Shown in pieces: positions 1-10,830 of a stretch of 64,000 bases of DNA. A program made the position numbers and the translations under genes. Source of the DNA: Falciphora oryzae (lineage: Eukaryota; Ascomycota; Sordariomycetes; Magnaporthales; Magnaporthaceae); assembly GCA_000733355.1 (NCBI GenBank), contig JNVV01000052.1, forward strand, positions 164,847 to 228,846, in the 5' to 3' direction. Position 1 is the first letter of the stretch, and every line of letters starts with the position of its first letter. The notes beneath the pieces were generated by a model, which saw only the letters and a program-made list of their open reading frames with translations, did no database searches and was not told where the DNA came from.

Positions 1-84
1 AGAAATGCATATTAGGTTGTCTTGCTCGTTTGTGCTTTGCCGAGCTTCCGTTAACGTAATTTCCTTTTCGTTATTTAACCGAGC

Positions 85-733
85 TTTAAAAAACCTCTCG
101 GGCGGCGTTATGCAACTTTAAAAGTGACCTAAAGTGCTTAAACTTAGCTTTCGATAATGCTTTGGTCAGGCCGTTTGCCGGCATTTCGGAGGTTTCGAGG
201 TAAATAACTTCGAAAAACCCCTTCGAGTGCTCCTAACGTAGCTATATATTTTGGATATCAACGTGCCGGAATGCGGTTGCAATACGGGCGTTATTTTATA
301 CCACTAATCGAATCGTTTGCTTATTATCGCAAAAAATCCTCCAAAGTTCGCCGAGCTCCAGTTACACGTTTTGGAAAAGTCTTTTTAGGGCTATAATTTC
401 CTTAGCCACTTTAGCAAGCGTTAAAAGCTCCGTTTCGGTGGTTAAAATTGTTACGGTTACCTGTTTTCCTGCTTTTTAATTAACCGGTCCCCTAAAAAGG
501 AACATGACGTAGCCTTTTAAAAAGTGCTTTGTTTCAGGGTCGTTTGCAAAAAAAAAATCTCCCGCAATTCTCAGGTGCTTAATCTTTCGGCTCCGACCAT
601 ATTTAATACTTAAGAACCTCGTTCCGTACAAGTATTTAATCGTTTGGTTTGCAGCTTTATAATGCGCAAGCGAGGGGTTGGTTAGGTGTTTGGAAAACGC
701 CGCAGCTGCGTGCGCAACGTCGGGTTTAACCAT
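85..733 (-). pseudogene. copia RNase H and pol C-terminus remnant
   Basis: The 85-aa piece 733-476 reads VKPDVAHAAAAFSKHLTNPS, the conserved RPDVxFAxxxLxxFLxNP block joining copia RT and RNase H. In the frame below 476 the minus strand still encodes TETELLTLAKVAKEI and CDNKQTIRLV, the RNase H active-site surroundings. The pol end follows (EMPANGLTKAL). The coding region thus ends within about 100 bases of the window start. Confidence 0.8.
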
Positions 734-749
734 AATAGCCGTATAAAAT

Positions 750-1500
750 ATCGACCCTACTTTTTTTTTAAAAAATCAATACTTTTTGCGCAGTAGCCGT
801 GCCTAAATGCTTCGTAAGCTTTTCGACGGGGAGCGGGATGCTTAGGGAAACTGCCTTATCATTAAAGTCAAAACGGTAGGCGATTTTTTCGATGTAAAAG
901 TCGTGCAATAAGGTAACTATACGGTCCTCCCTATTCCTAACGATCCTTATGCCTAAAAACCACTCCAATAGTCCTTTTCGCATTACGTATTTATCGCGGA
1001 AACCTTCCAAAACGCGTTATGCTTTGCCCGCATGCTTTTTATAGTAAAAAAGCACGATATCGTCGATATAAAAAAGCAGGAACACTTAGCGCGCTTCGTT
1101 TATAAACAAGTAGGGCTCGTTTACAACCGCTTTTAAACCAAGCTCCCTAAGGGTTGCTGCCAATTTTCGATACCAAAATAAAGGAAAGTTTCGCATTCCG
1201 TAAAAGGTTTTTTAAAAGCGTGCTACGTAGTTTAGCTTCGCAAAGCCAGGTGGAAAGTTAACGTAAACTGGCTCGTGGTTTATACCAAGCTTTACGTACA
1301 AAAACGCGTTGCTTACGTTTATTTGGTATTCTTCCAGGTCGAAAAAAGCCATAATCGCCATTATAATCCGGAACGTTCGAATAACGAGCGTTACGGCGTA
1401 GGTGTTTTATAGCGAATTAACCGGTTATTGGTTACCCCTAACCATTGCCCTCGTTTTAAACTTTTCGAAGTATCCGTTTTCGTTAAATTTGTAGGCAAAT
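750..1500 (-). pseudogene. copia reverse transcriptase remnant
   Basis: The minus strand around 1370-1250 encodes DLEEYQINVSNAFLYVKL, matching the copia RT motif (E)AYQxDVxNAFL but with Asp changed to Asn. Around 1085-1030 the catalytic motif FYIDDIVLF is still intact. The 80-aa open piece 1010-768 carries FLGIRIVRNR, the LGxxI region before RNase H. Several stops break the frame. Confidence 0.8.
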
Positions 1501-2645
1501 ACCTATTTAATATCGAGCGCTTTGTTAAAGGCTTTAGCACGTGGTAGCTCGGCCCAAATGCCTCTTTTTATAAACCCCGTCACTTTTGCCAAAGCGGCTT
1601 TTTTAAACTGGGGTCCCAGCGGGTGCTTATTAAGCTCCTTTTAGGACTTAGGGACGCTTTATAAAGCATCTCGGTATATTCTTTTACCTGCTTAGTACTT
1701 AAGCTTATTTGCCGTTTTTAAGGTTATGGCCGCAACGACCTCGTAAAGGAGACGGTGGCCTTCGAAACTCTTTGCTATCGCTTTTTAGTAATTAGGCAAA
1801 TACGTGCAGAAAAAGTCGTCCTACTGCTATTTAAGTGGTTTCCTTTTAAAGGGTTAATCCGTTAGCTCCTTGCCTTGCAACGTGGCAAACACGTAGTTAA
1901 TAAAGTTCCTTTGCTAATTGGCTTTCCTTTTTAAAAAACGTTCTTCCTTTAGCCTTTGCCTCTTTACCGCCCTCGAATCCTTAGCAAATTGTTGGGCGGT
2001 TGGTATTTAAGGAGCAGGTAATGCTTGCGCCGGTGTTTGTAAAGCACTTGCTAACTGTTACGGCGTAGGTAAAAAGGGCCGTTATTAATCCTTTTCAACT
2101 GGTTAACTGTTGGTTTTAACCACGATCGTATTTCAGATTTCCGGGCCGTTATCGGGTTCCGGAGTGCTCGGTTGTTATTCCCGCGCATCCGAATATCGTA
2201 AAGGAAAGCGCGTTATAGGTAGCGAGCGCTAACGCCCCTTTAGCGGCTCATCCTTTTCACCCCCCAAACCTATAGGGCTATTACCCCCTACTTTGCTGGG
2301 GCCGCTGTTAAAGCCATTATTTAACTCCCAATTGCGCACCGGCTCCTTTGCTTGGCTACCTTTTAAAGCATTTAAAGTCGGGATTTTTTACGCGGCCTAA
2401 CGTCGTACGTTTACGGCGTTTTCCGCGTTTTTCTGGGCCAATTTTACAACCTGCTTTTTAAAAGGTTAATCGTTAACGATCTTTTTTAGCGCTTGCACCC
2501 CCGAATTTTAACCCGGATACTCGGTTGCGGTAATAGGTGCTTCCGGAACTTTTAGCGTCAAAAGTCCGAATGCATTTGCAAATCCTTCTCGGGATTGGAA
2601 AGGCTCCTCCTGCTTATCCATTACCAAAAGCATATCGTATACTTC

Positions 2646-4019
2646 CTAAGCGATAGGAAGCTCCTTTCCCATTCCTGAAAAAAAGGTTCCTTTATTAAAA
2701 CGCACGTCGCGGGACACTATAATGCGTGCTTTGCTCGGTACCCAAATCCTATAAATGTGCGAGGCCTTATAGCCTACTAGGTATCCGATATGCCCGCGCG
2801 GTTGTACTTTAAACTCGGTGCGCTTGTTATTTTTAGCTTTTTCCGGGTTAAGCACGTAAGCTCGACAGCCGTAAGCATAAATCCCGTCCCAATCCGGGCG
2901 CAAATCCGTTTCTAACCCCTTAACGAGCTCCGGGGTATAATAACGGAAGTACCCCTTAAACCAGGCGAGCATAACTTCGTTAGGTGAACGCATCCCTTTC
3001 GAGGACGAAAGGCTTATGTTTTTAAGCTAAATAGCTGCGTGTACGGCCTCCAGCCAAAAATTTTCGGGAAGGTTGGCGCTTTGCCGCATGCGTATCGAGC
3101 GAATGATAACGTCCTATCCTACGCGCTTTATTTTGCTATTGGGTTCGTAAATATCCGGCGGTGGGTTTTCCAGCTCGATACCCATGGATTCGCACCACCT
3201 TTAATACCATGTTTTCCCTTTAGGCGCGATTAAGGTTAGCTCGTTATTATGCCGGAAAATGGCGACCTTTAAACTGTACTAACGGGCGACCCAAGCTTCC
3301 CAATTAATCAGCAAAGGCGTAAGTTCATCAGCACTTTTGCCGGATATCGTATACCCCCAAAGCTTGCCACTAAAATCGTTTTTTAGTAATAAAAGGACCT
3401 TTTGCTTATTTCCGCTGGATGAAAAGTGGAACAGGTCCAGCCAAACCCTTTAAAATGGCTTAGGGGCCGGGTCCATTTTGCGTTAAGAGATAAGCGCTTT
3501 AGCATGCGTTATTGCGCAGTCTTCGCATTCGATTTGCCGTATCCCTTTAATCCGTACGTTCCGAGCGCTCCAAACTATAGCTTCGAATGCTTATTAACCT
3601 AAATGCCCATTCCGTAAATGCCACAAGTGTGCCGTATTTTCTCTAGGTTTAATGTAATCGATGCTAGGGCGCCAGGTCGGATTAGCGCGCACTCGTCGAA
3701 AGTACTTGCTACGTATGGCCATTACGAGCTTTAATAAAAACTGTTCGAATGCTTTTAAAGCACGATTGTAAAAGGAAAAGTGCTTGTATTTGAAAAAAAC
3801 AACATTGCTTTTGCGTTCCAACTGCCTAACGAGGAGGTTCGAATCCAGGGGCCCCATGCGCAAAGTGCAATCTAGGCTACAAAACCAAACGCCTGCAGCC
3901 CTAAACCTCGCTTCGGAAATGATATTAACGTAAAAGCTATCCACAAATGCGACGTCGTTAAGCACCAGGTCCTTATCGCCGAAAAGCGATCCTTTAAAAA
4001 TGCGCTTCCTTTTGCCCAA
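2646..4019 (-). pseudogene. copia gag-pre-integrase and integrase remnant
   Basis: A 141-aa open stretch (4019-3594) ends in HLWHLRNGHLG, the gag-pre-integrase signature. In the same frame after two stops comes IECEDCAITHA (about 3535-3500), which supplies the CxxC half of the HHCC zinc-binding motif. A second open stretch (2993-2646, 115 aa) contains YGCRAYVLNPE and RGHIGYLVGY, typical of the region after the copia integrase core. The core between them is riddled with stops. Confidence 0.8.
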
Positions 4020-4779
4020 TATTGGGAGCGTTTAGGTACCGCATTCTACTATCTCGCTACCGTCGTTCGGTATAAAAAATCCTAAATCCAATTTGTCGAT
4101 GGAATTAACCAGATGTACTGCACCGCAGTTATTTAAAAGCGTGCTGTACTAATGCGCGCTATGCGCTGGGCTAATCGTTAAGTACACCGCATTGGCGTTG
4201 CTAGTGTTCTCGAAAATTGCCGCGTTAATATGGCTTGGCTTGGGCTGGTTTTGGTTGCTTCCTAAACTTTGCTAATGCTTCCCCCAATTGGAATTGGCGA
4301 AACGATTAATCCCTAACAGGGTTTTTTTAAAACCTTTCCATTGTGGCTTTTCAAATTCCTTTTTAATCGCTTTAACCTTTTATTCGGTAGGAGGTTTGCC
4401 GCGTTCCCCAAACCCTATCAAAGCGTGCTATATAGTCCAACACCGATCTGGCTTTTACGGGTGATTTTTGTAATTGGCCGGGCAATTGTACGTCTTTCCG
4501 TTACTCCCTTAAGTTTTTTCGTTGCGTTATAAACTTCCGTTCCCTTGCTTCGAGTGCTCGTTAATAGATGCCGAACTTCCGCCTAAAATGGCATAAACCG
4601 GGTTCTTTTTGCCCCCGATTTTCCGTATGGAGTTTCGGTATTAGAATAAGCCGAACTAGTTAACTAGGGTCTCAAAAGTGTTGTTACTGGCACTAACTGT
4701 AAGGTCCTTGGCATAGCGCTTAGCCCAAAAGGCCTAAAAGCGTTTTACGGCGTCTAAGAACTCCAAAGCGCCGTTGGCA

Positions 4780-5428
4780 CCCATAATTTAAGGGATCTAG
4801 TGGATCTGGGCCTGCCCGAACGCGAGGCGGAACTTAACGAACCATTTGTTAGTATCCGTCGTATTCCTCGCTTTTTTAAAGGCGTTATTATATTGCGCAA
4901 TCACCCAATCGTTCGAAAGCGTTGCATTGGGAGCGAGCAATAGCTGCAAACATTTAACTGTTCTTTTAAAAGAGGCCCACCCTTTAATATTCGCCTTTTG
5001 CATAGCCTCGGTAAAAACGGAGCGGTCGATAAAGGTAAACACCCACTTAGTAAGTGCCATAAGCTGTTTATCGGGAACGCTCGCCTTATTGCTAATTTTT
5101 TATGCTTATTGCGCATCCGTAAAGCGTTTGTTAAGCTCATTTTAAGTGGCGAAAACCGGATCTTTTAGCTCGGGATAAAGCTTTCCAGCCTTTTGTCCTT
5201 CTTTATCCCAGTTTTTAATACGCTGGTTCTTTTCGTTTTAGGTAAGCTTTTTCCAAACGAACAGTCGTATCTCGTGTACCTTAAGCGTGTTATCCTTATC
5301 CTCCCGTTGGATTTGCTCCAAAGTGGGAGGGTTAAAGTACGCTTGTTCGATATCTAGCTGCAAATCAGGGTTGACCTTGTGCTAGACAGCGAGCATCTGG
5401 GCGTTTTGCTGGAAAACCGTAAACCATA
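4780..5428 (-). pseudogene. copia gag remnant
   Basis: The longest open piece (5060-4797, 87 aa) begins MALTKWVFTFIDRS and resembles the UBN2-type Gag domain of fungal copia elements, with a helix-rich W..F..L pattern. Stops interrupt it on both sides. Its upstream leader is split by the miniature LTR element at 5434-5903. No CCHC knuckle was identified. Confidence 0.6.
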
Positions 5429-5433
5429 TGTGC

Positions 5434-5526
5434 TGTTAATAACAAGCTATATAATAGCTCCTGGACTGCATTGCAAATGTAGTCGGCTACACTTTTCAGT
5501 GCGCCGTGGCCAAATTGAACTCAACA
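5434..5526 (+). repeat. 5' LTR of the miniature element
   Basis: 93 bp, TGTTAATAAC to CTCAACA. It contains a TATATAATA stretch (about 5449-5457) that could act as a promoter. Confidence 0.9.
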
Positions 5527-5810
5527 GGTTATGTCGCCCTCGTGCGCGTTCCCCTGCGACCTCCAAGTTGCTCGAGTTCAATTCCCCGCACTTGTTAGCT
5601 TTTGAAAATTTTTCAATTAGTCCGAGTGCCAGTGGGTTCCGGGCCCCCACTAGGCCAAAGCACAGTGCTGCATTGCCCCACAAAGGTGGGACTCCACACA
5701 GTTGGAGTGGCCCGCTTCGGAGCGTTGATCGCAAGCTATTATTAGGAAGCGACAGCAAGTACAAGCAAACTTATGTTCCATTGAGCCCTGGAATAACGTT
5801 TGAGGGGTGG

Positions 5811-5903
5811 TGTTAATAACAAGCTATATAATAGCTCCTGGACTGCATTGCAAATGTAGTCGGCTACACTTTTCAGTGCGCCTTGGCCAATTTGAACTTA
5901 ACA
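5811..5903 (+). repeat. 3' LTR of the miniature element
   Basis: 93 bp, TGTTAATAAC to CTTAACA. It differs from the 5' copy by one CpA-to-TpA transition and two transversions. Confidence 0.9.
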
Positions 5904-6247
5904 TGTGCCATTAGTGCTTGTCCTGTAGGATCCCCGTAGGGAGCAAACTCGCATCGTTGTTTGACATGGTGGGTGCTTTTAACGCACTGGAAACGTTTCA
6001 AGGAGTGCTCGGGGAACGCCGGGGTTTTGGTGGAAGCGATATGGGCTAATAGTGGAAGTCCGAAAAGGAGGTGGCGATAGCTTTAACGTCGGGGATCGGT
6101 AGGCTCGTAAGCGTGGAATGGGTGTTCTACACGGGCCCGCCGCGCACTAATAAAGGTTTTTGTGTATTTGATAAAGGTAAGTAAATGGAAGTAAAAAGGG
6201 TAACTGCAATACAGCATCTAAAATGCGAAAAGGGGGTTCAAAACGCC

Positions 6248-6258
6248 GGGCTCATAAC
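6248..6258 (-). other. Primer-binding site for a half initiator-Met tRNA
   Basis: The plus strand reads GGGCTCATAAC, identical to the anticodon stem-loop of eukaryotic initiator tRNA-Met. The minus strand (element sense) is therefore its complement, four bases from the presumed LTR end. Copia-superfamily elements are known to prime from such an internally cleaved tRNA-iMet. This fixes the element's orientation and its LTR boundary. Confidence 0.8.
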
Positions 6259-6261
6259 TAT

Positions 6262-6507
6262 TGCAAAGTAAAGGGTATGCAATAGAAGGATTGTTTTAAT
6301 TTCTACCTTTAAGGAACTAATAGGAAAGCGCCCGAGGGTCGTAAACCCTCGGGGTTTTTATACATGAGTGCGCAGTAGGAGTGGAGAGTACCTCTCGGCG
6401 TCGCCGAGTGCTTTGTAACTGCTTATTAAGCATCTGCGACGCCGACGAGGGTGGTGATGCAGACCCCGGCCGTGCCGGCCGGGGACCTCCCTTGATCCTT
6501 TGCGACA
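6262..6507 (-). repeat. Probable 5' LTR of the copia element
   Basis: The left edge (6262, TG on the plus strand) is set by the adjacent tRNA-like primer site. The right edge near 6507 is an estimate: the minus strand there starts TGTCGCAAAG, which partly mirrors the other end (TGCAAAG). Inside, the minus strand has a TATAAAAA box (about 6355-6362) directly before a perfect 9-bp hairpin with a 5-nt loop (6331-6353). The matching LTR is outside the window, so the length of about 246 bp is unproven. Confidence 0.5.
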
Positions 6508-6707
6508 TTTAGTCCAGCGACTTCTTCTCGGACCATTCACCCGCGCTCAACGGGTTAGAAATAAAAGCAGCACGCCGCTGGCAGTTGAATATTAACACCT
6601 TTCTTTGATTCCTGTCCGCTCCAACCGTGTCTTCTCCATGTTCTCCCCTTCTGGCAACCTGCGATGGGGAGTTATTATCGACGTTTGGCGGAAAGCCCAA
6701 CAACAAA

Positions 6708-8186
6708 ATGCCTCCTCCACTGCTCAAGATCCTCCTGTATTGGGTGATCTGCTACCTCTTCGCTTGGTTCTGCACCCCGAATGGTATACCTGTTGTAGGT
6801 ACATCCTCAATTTGTATCATCTCTTTCCTACACGCTCGGACGGCTTATAGCTATAACTAATCTTCCCTCAGTGGACCAAGATACTTCTGAACGGGACGAT
6901 GCCGCTGTTCTCTGCTGGGCCTGGACTTGCCACGACATATTTGAGGTAAGTACGCCCAACTCCCGTTGACATGAATTCACTGCGTCTCCCTGCGTAAAAG
7001 ATACCTAGTTTTAAAAGAATAGCCTCTGACACTTCACAAATTCTATTCTTTCTACTTTGGGGCTATCACAGCGACCGCACCCTCTTAGCGGAGAATTGCA
7101 CTACTATTGCGGCTTGCTCTATTTTGCAGAGGGAAAACAGCACTTATGTTGGTAGGAGTATGTACTCCTGTAGGCTCGGAGATCTCCAAATGAGGTGAAC
7201 AATGATCCTTTATATCAGAGAATCGATCTATTCTTGTGCACGAAGAGGAAAGGAATCTATCTGCCAGAGAGGGAGCAGAAGGGAGGCTATATATACACAA
7301 TCCGGATCACCAAAGGGCCCTTCCCCTGCTCCCAGCCTCCGAGGGCTTGCGGGTCCTCGGATCCCGTGATCAGAGATCACGGGACCGGAGGATCCGGCTC
7401 TCTCTGGGCTCTGCTGATTGCCTACACAGGCCAGTGCAATCCAACAACTTAAGACCTTCTGCTAGTGCGTATTAGTCGGTTCCGCAGGCTGAGATTTTCG
7501 AGATTCTAATACTCAAAGGTTTCTTGTCTGCCGTCATCTCGATATTCCTCGGCGCCCTTGTCTCCCGCAAGATATCAGGCCTGGCCGGAGCTATTCTTTA
7601 TCTCGTCACTCGCGTCGTCAGGTGCATTACCGCCACCCACGAGGTAGGATTGGCAAGGATAAGTTGTGGAGGCTCGCATAAAATACATATTGAGCTGAAT
7701 TATTAGCTAACGTAAAAGCCTTAGAACTGCAACCTCGTCAAATCTCAGGAAGCGACTTACGAGGACATCTTGTCCCTTATCGACCAAGTCTCGGAGGGAA
7801 GCACACGCCAAGCGAGCTTCGAGATGTACGAGCGACTCAGCTCTATTTGGTCTGTAAATATGAAAGCCCGGCGTTGACGCCATTGTTATCCGGTTTTTCC
7901 CCAGGGTAACCTGATAAAGGCGCAGAAGGGGGCCGACGGAGAGTTGCCGGATGTGTATTTGGCTTTTGGTCGAAGACTTTCAGGCGAGAATAATGAAAAC
8001 ATAGGATCAAATGCCTGGGGACATTGTGGATTCATTTACGGCGTCGCACTAGATTCACTTGCGTGTGAATCTCTCTATCATCGGTCTGGTACTTGGAACC
8101 CTCCAAGAAAAGGATTTGACTTTGTATCTTCCGTCTCTGATAGAGCGTCATCGAGAAGCTGTACAATTGCTGAAACTTTTCAATAA
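6708..8186 (+). pseudogene. Disrupted multi-exon gene, membrane protein of unknown function
   Basis: I do not recognise the family. Six exons can be read with consistent phase: 6708-6783, 6872-6945, 7001-7468 (containing the solo LTR), 7519-7643, 7749-7853 and 7905-8186. Each intron has GT...AG, several with a clear branch point (for example ACTAAT about 6857). The conceptual protein starts MPPPLLKILLYWVICYLFAW, a hydrophobic N-terminus, and has a second hydrophobic patch in exon 4 (AVISIFLGALVS). Exon 3 is broken by the 300-bp solo LTR, and without it a TAA would still interrupt at the insertion point. Good splice sites and few lesions suggest recent loss. The stop at 8184-8186 lies just before the pogo element. 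Confidence 0.5.
7147..7446. repeat. Solo LTR, 300 bp, with 5-bp target duplication
   Basis: The segment begins TGTTGG and ends CCAACA, the inverted TG...CA ends of an LTR. It is flanked by identical ACTTA (7142-7146 and 7447-7451). No internal retroelement sequence remains, so it is a solo LTR left by LTR-LTR recombination. A perfect 10-bp hairpin with a 3-nt loop lies at 7362-7384 (TCCCGTGATC/GATCACGGGA). It differs from the copia and chromovirus LTRs here. It lies inside exon 3 of the 6708-8186 gene. Confidence 0.9.
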
Positions 8187-8375
8187 GAGTGGTGACTTCC
8201 GGCCGACCAGTGTCCGGCGGAATACGTGAGAGCGGGACAAGAGCCTTATACAGCCACGGCTCCAGCCACAATAAGTCAGTGCACCCCCTGTCGGCCACCC
8301 CCCCTTCCGGCCACCCGCCAGGGGCCCACTGCACCACTAACCCCGGTGCATTCAACTGCGGATATCTACCTCTAT

Positions 8376-9106
8376 TCAACCAACCATGATACAAGAGTAT
8401 ACTGATTCCTGATCAGAATTTTCCGCTTTTTCAGACGCACTTTCATCCACCTCTATAGCCTTACCCCTTGCTTGTGCAACTCGGCGTATATCTACGAAGG
8501 CCTGGTTCGGGTCCGGCACAACCTTTTTCCTTTTGCGAGGGCGTTGCGCCTCCAATTCGGCCTCTAACTGCCTAATTTTTTGCTGAGCCGTAGCTAATTC
8601 GAATTTACGCATTTTAAACCCTTTTTGGATTTTCCGGAAGAAAAGCCGTGCCGTGGGGCTTGGCGGAGCCCGGGCTTTGAAAGTGCTGATTTGGGTGGCT
8701 AGCCCTCGGCTTTGTTTAGGAGTTTCCCAGCCAATTTGGGACAGCCGGATAGGGACCTTTAAACGTTTTTTGGCCCTGTTATCCTTAGCGGATTGTTGAA
8801 TTGCGGATCGCCGGCCGTTTCGGTTGGAATTTTTAAGCAAAAGCCGGTTTATAAGCGGTTTGAGCGGATTCCGTGGCCAAAGGCCAATTGCCCGCCACTT
8901 TGACGCAATTATATAGGGGGTAAAGGCTTTGGTGCGTGCGTAGGCATAAGCTTTTAAAAATTGACGCTTTCCTACCACTGTAAAGCAGGTAAATAGAGCT
9001 TGGGACCCTAGTTTTTAGCGGTAGGCGTGCTTAAAAGAGCTGAAAACGGATAGATCCAATGGTTGCAGAACGTGGGAGGTATGGGCAGGTAAATATAGTA
9101 GATAAA
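8376..9106 (-). pseudogene. pogo/Fot1 transposase, C-terminal part
   Basis: On the minus strand directly after the insertion, the frame continues with LPAHTSHVLQPLDLSVFSSF, containing the third catalytic Asp (QPLD). It continues from the 15062-15941 piece once the insert and one ATAAA copy are discounted. A TAA stop breaks it at about 9016-9018. The 200-aa open stretch 8978-8376 carries IASKWRAIGLWPRNP, typical of fungal pogo transposases, and a Gln/Glu-rich coiled coil (ATAQQKIRQLEAELEAQR). Confidence 0.88.
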
Positions 9107-9316
9107 TGTAACGGTCCCGCCACAGGCCATACGTCCAGTGGCACCGTCACAGCTGTGGGGCAGGCGAAGCGCACAAGCCACACAGATCGTGACAACTTCA
9201 GGCGCGTGTCGCGCCGGCGCGACCAGCGCTATTTCCTTTCCTTTCTTTTTAGTGTAGAATCTTCGTTTATAGCGCCAATGCAAGGCTACCGTGCCTCCAT
9301 TAGTCTGGCCGTAACA
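9107..9316 (+). repeat. 5' LTR of the chromovirus
   Basis: 210 bp, TGTAACGGTC to GGCCGTAACA. It differs from the 3' LTR at 10 positions, all transitions. Confidence 0.95.
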
Positions 9317-9719
9317 CAATTTTACACTCATTTGAATCGCCTGCCGGCGATCCAGAAATAGGCACCTTTCTTTCACGTTGCGGCGGCGCGCGACGCAAAT
9401 CAATTCGCCAATCCAGAACCCAGAACCCAGAACCAGACCAACGCCAGACACCGTCGGGGCTTAATTAAGCGTTAAAATTAGGATCGGACCAGCCAATATC
9501 CAAGCAGAAACGCTATCCTTCCGCAAATCGCCAGTTAGTTCGATTCCATTTAGGAACCGCGGCCTAAACAGCGCCGCCCTAAAACCCTGAGGTTTAAATA
9601 GCACCTTACGCAGAATTAATTACTGTAGCCGGTGATAGCAGCTTATCGGCCGACCATAATAACCCTAAAAAACCCGATAACGTCCCGTCCACCGCTAAAC
9701 CAAAACTTAGTCCAAAACA

Positions 9720-10830
9720 AAAGATGGGTGACAATAGGCAAAACGCTACCGCAACCGGCATTTCCGCCGCGGAAGCTTAAAAATTGAAAGACATAATTGC
9801 CGCGCTACAAACGCAATTGGCCAATGGTGGAAGAAGCCGCCAAACCCGGGAGGCGACGCCCGCCAACAGTGTTTTCGGGGGTACCTAATTCACTCCAATT
9901 GGTTAAACCGCTAACCCCGTATTTAAACCGTATGGACCGATTGCAAAAAGCGCAAATCCCCGCTACGATAACAAGGCCAAAAAACGAGGCGTCGCGTTTA
10001 AAATCTTTAAGGGCGATAAAAAAACTTTTAACTTATGGGTTAAAACCGTAGCTAACAAGTTTAAGGAAAACGACGAAACCTTCCGGACGGAAAAAAGCCG
10101 GATAAATAAACTAACAAAATACTTTAAAAGCGGCCCATTAAAGGTATTGCAACCACGACTCCTGTCGGACGATAACCCATTTTCGTTTATTGCTAAAATG
10201 GTTTAAATTTTAAACGCGACCTACTATAACCTAAACCAAATTTCGGCCGCTCGAGCCAAATTTGCAAAGCTAAAATACGACCCAGCAAAAAATATAAACA
10301 TCCACGTATTTTTGGCCAGTTTTAATAATTTGGCCCAAACAGCTAATATTACCGTAGCCGATATAAAAATAACTTTATAGGAGCATATCCCACCGAACTT
10401 TAACTTTCGGCTATTTACCGATGCCTAAAACCCGGATATTAGCTACGAAATTTTTAGCAAAAACGTCGCCAATATAGTTTATAGCCAAAAGCGATACTAC
10501 GAAAAAACCAGCGAACGTAAAGCTGGTTAACGGAACAACCGCAACAAACCCAAAAGTGACGGCAAGTTATTACCCCGAAGTAAGGCACAAAACGATTAAC
10601 GGAAAAACAGGGATAGCAATTTAGCTACTTCCAATTCGAAAAATAGCAAAGCTCTAACTCCGGCAAAGCGTAAGGCCTATATTAAAACTGGTATATGCTT
10701 TACGTATAGCGAGCGGCACTTTTCCAAAAACTGTTTAAACCGAAGCAAAATTGCTGCAATCGGAGCTAGGCAAAGCAAAAAGGGATTGGAAGCCGAATTA
10801 TTTTCGTTAAATAAATCGGGAAAAAAGTAA
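9720..10830 (+). pseudogene. chromovirus gag remnant
   Basis: A gag-like region with many stops. The only long open piece is 9797-10051. Near 10685-10740 the plus strand encodes GICFTYSERHFSKNCLN, which looks like a decayed CCHC zinc knuckle: the second Cys reads Tyr (TGT to TAT) and the spacing is one residue short. Confidence 0.6.

Larger units (their letters stand above)
5434..5903 (+). mobile_element. Miniature non-autonomous LTR retrotransposon (TRIM-like), 470 bp
   Basis: Two 93-bp direct repeats (5434-5526 and 5811-5903) start TGTTAATAAC and end AACA. They differ at three positions and flank 284 bp without coding capacity. The unit sits between perfect 5-bp duplications TGTGC (5429-5433 and 5904-5908), proving insertion as one element. 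Right after the left LTR is GGTTATG (5527-5533), the start of the half-tRNA-iMet primer site used by copia elements. Right before the right LTR is the purine tract GAGGGGTGG (5802-5810). These mark it as plus-oriented and of copia type. It lies in the gag/leader of the older copia element and must be mobilised by an autonomous relative. Confidence 0.92.
1..6507 (-). mobile_element. Degenerate Ty1/copia LTR retrotransposon (3' LTR lies outside the window)
   Basis: Read on the minus strand, this element runs 5' LTR (about 6507-6262), primer site, gag, gag-pre-integrase, integrase, reverse transcriptase and RNase H. That integrase-before-RT order defines Ty1/copia (Pseudoviridae). The pol end is recognisable near 250-85, where the minus strand encodes a tail containing EMPANGLTKAL, a close match to the ADGLTKAL-type end of fungal copia polyproteins. 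The reading frame is broken by dozens of TAA/TAG stops at former Gln or Trp codons, so no protein can be made. The bases are rich in TpA, as expected after repeat-induced point mutation. A miniature LTR element is nested in the leader/gag region. The second LTR would lie left of position 1. Confidence 0.9.

Noticed and set aside
5379..5816. 145-codon plus-strand frame
   Set aside because: It runs across the miniature LTR element, including its whole left LTR; chance openness, no domain.
5434..5903. The 93-bp direct repeats as a simple tandem duplication
   Set aside because: The outer 5-bp TGTGC duplication, primer site and purine tract mark an inserted LTR element instead.
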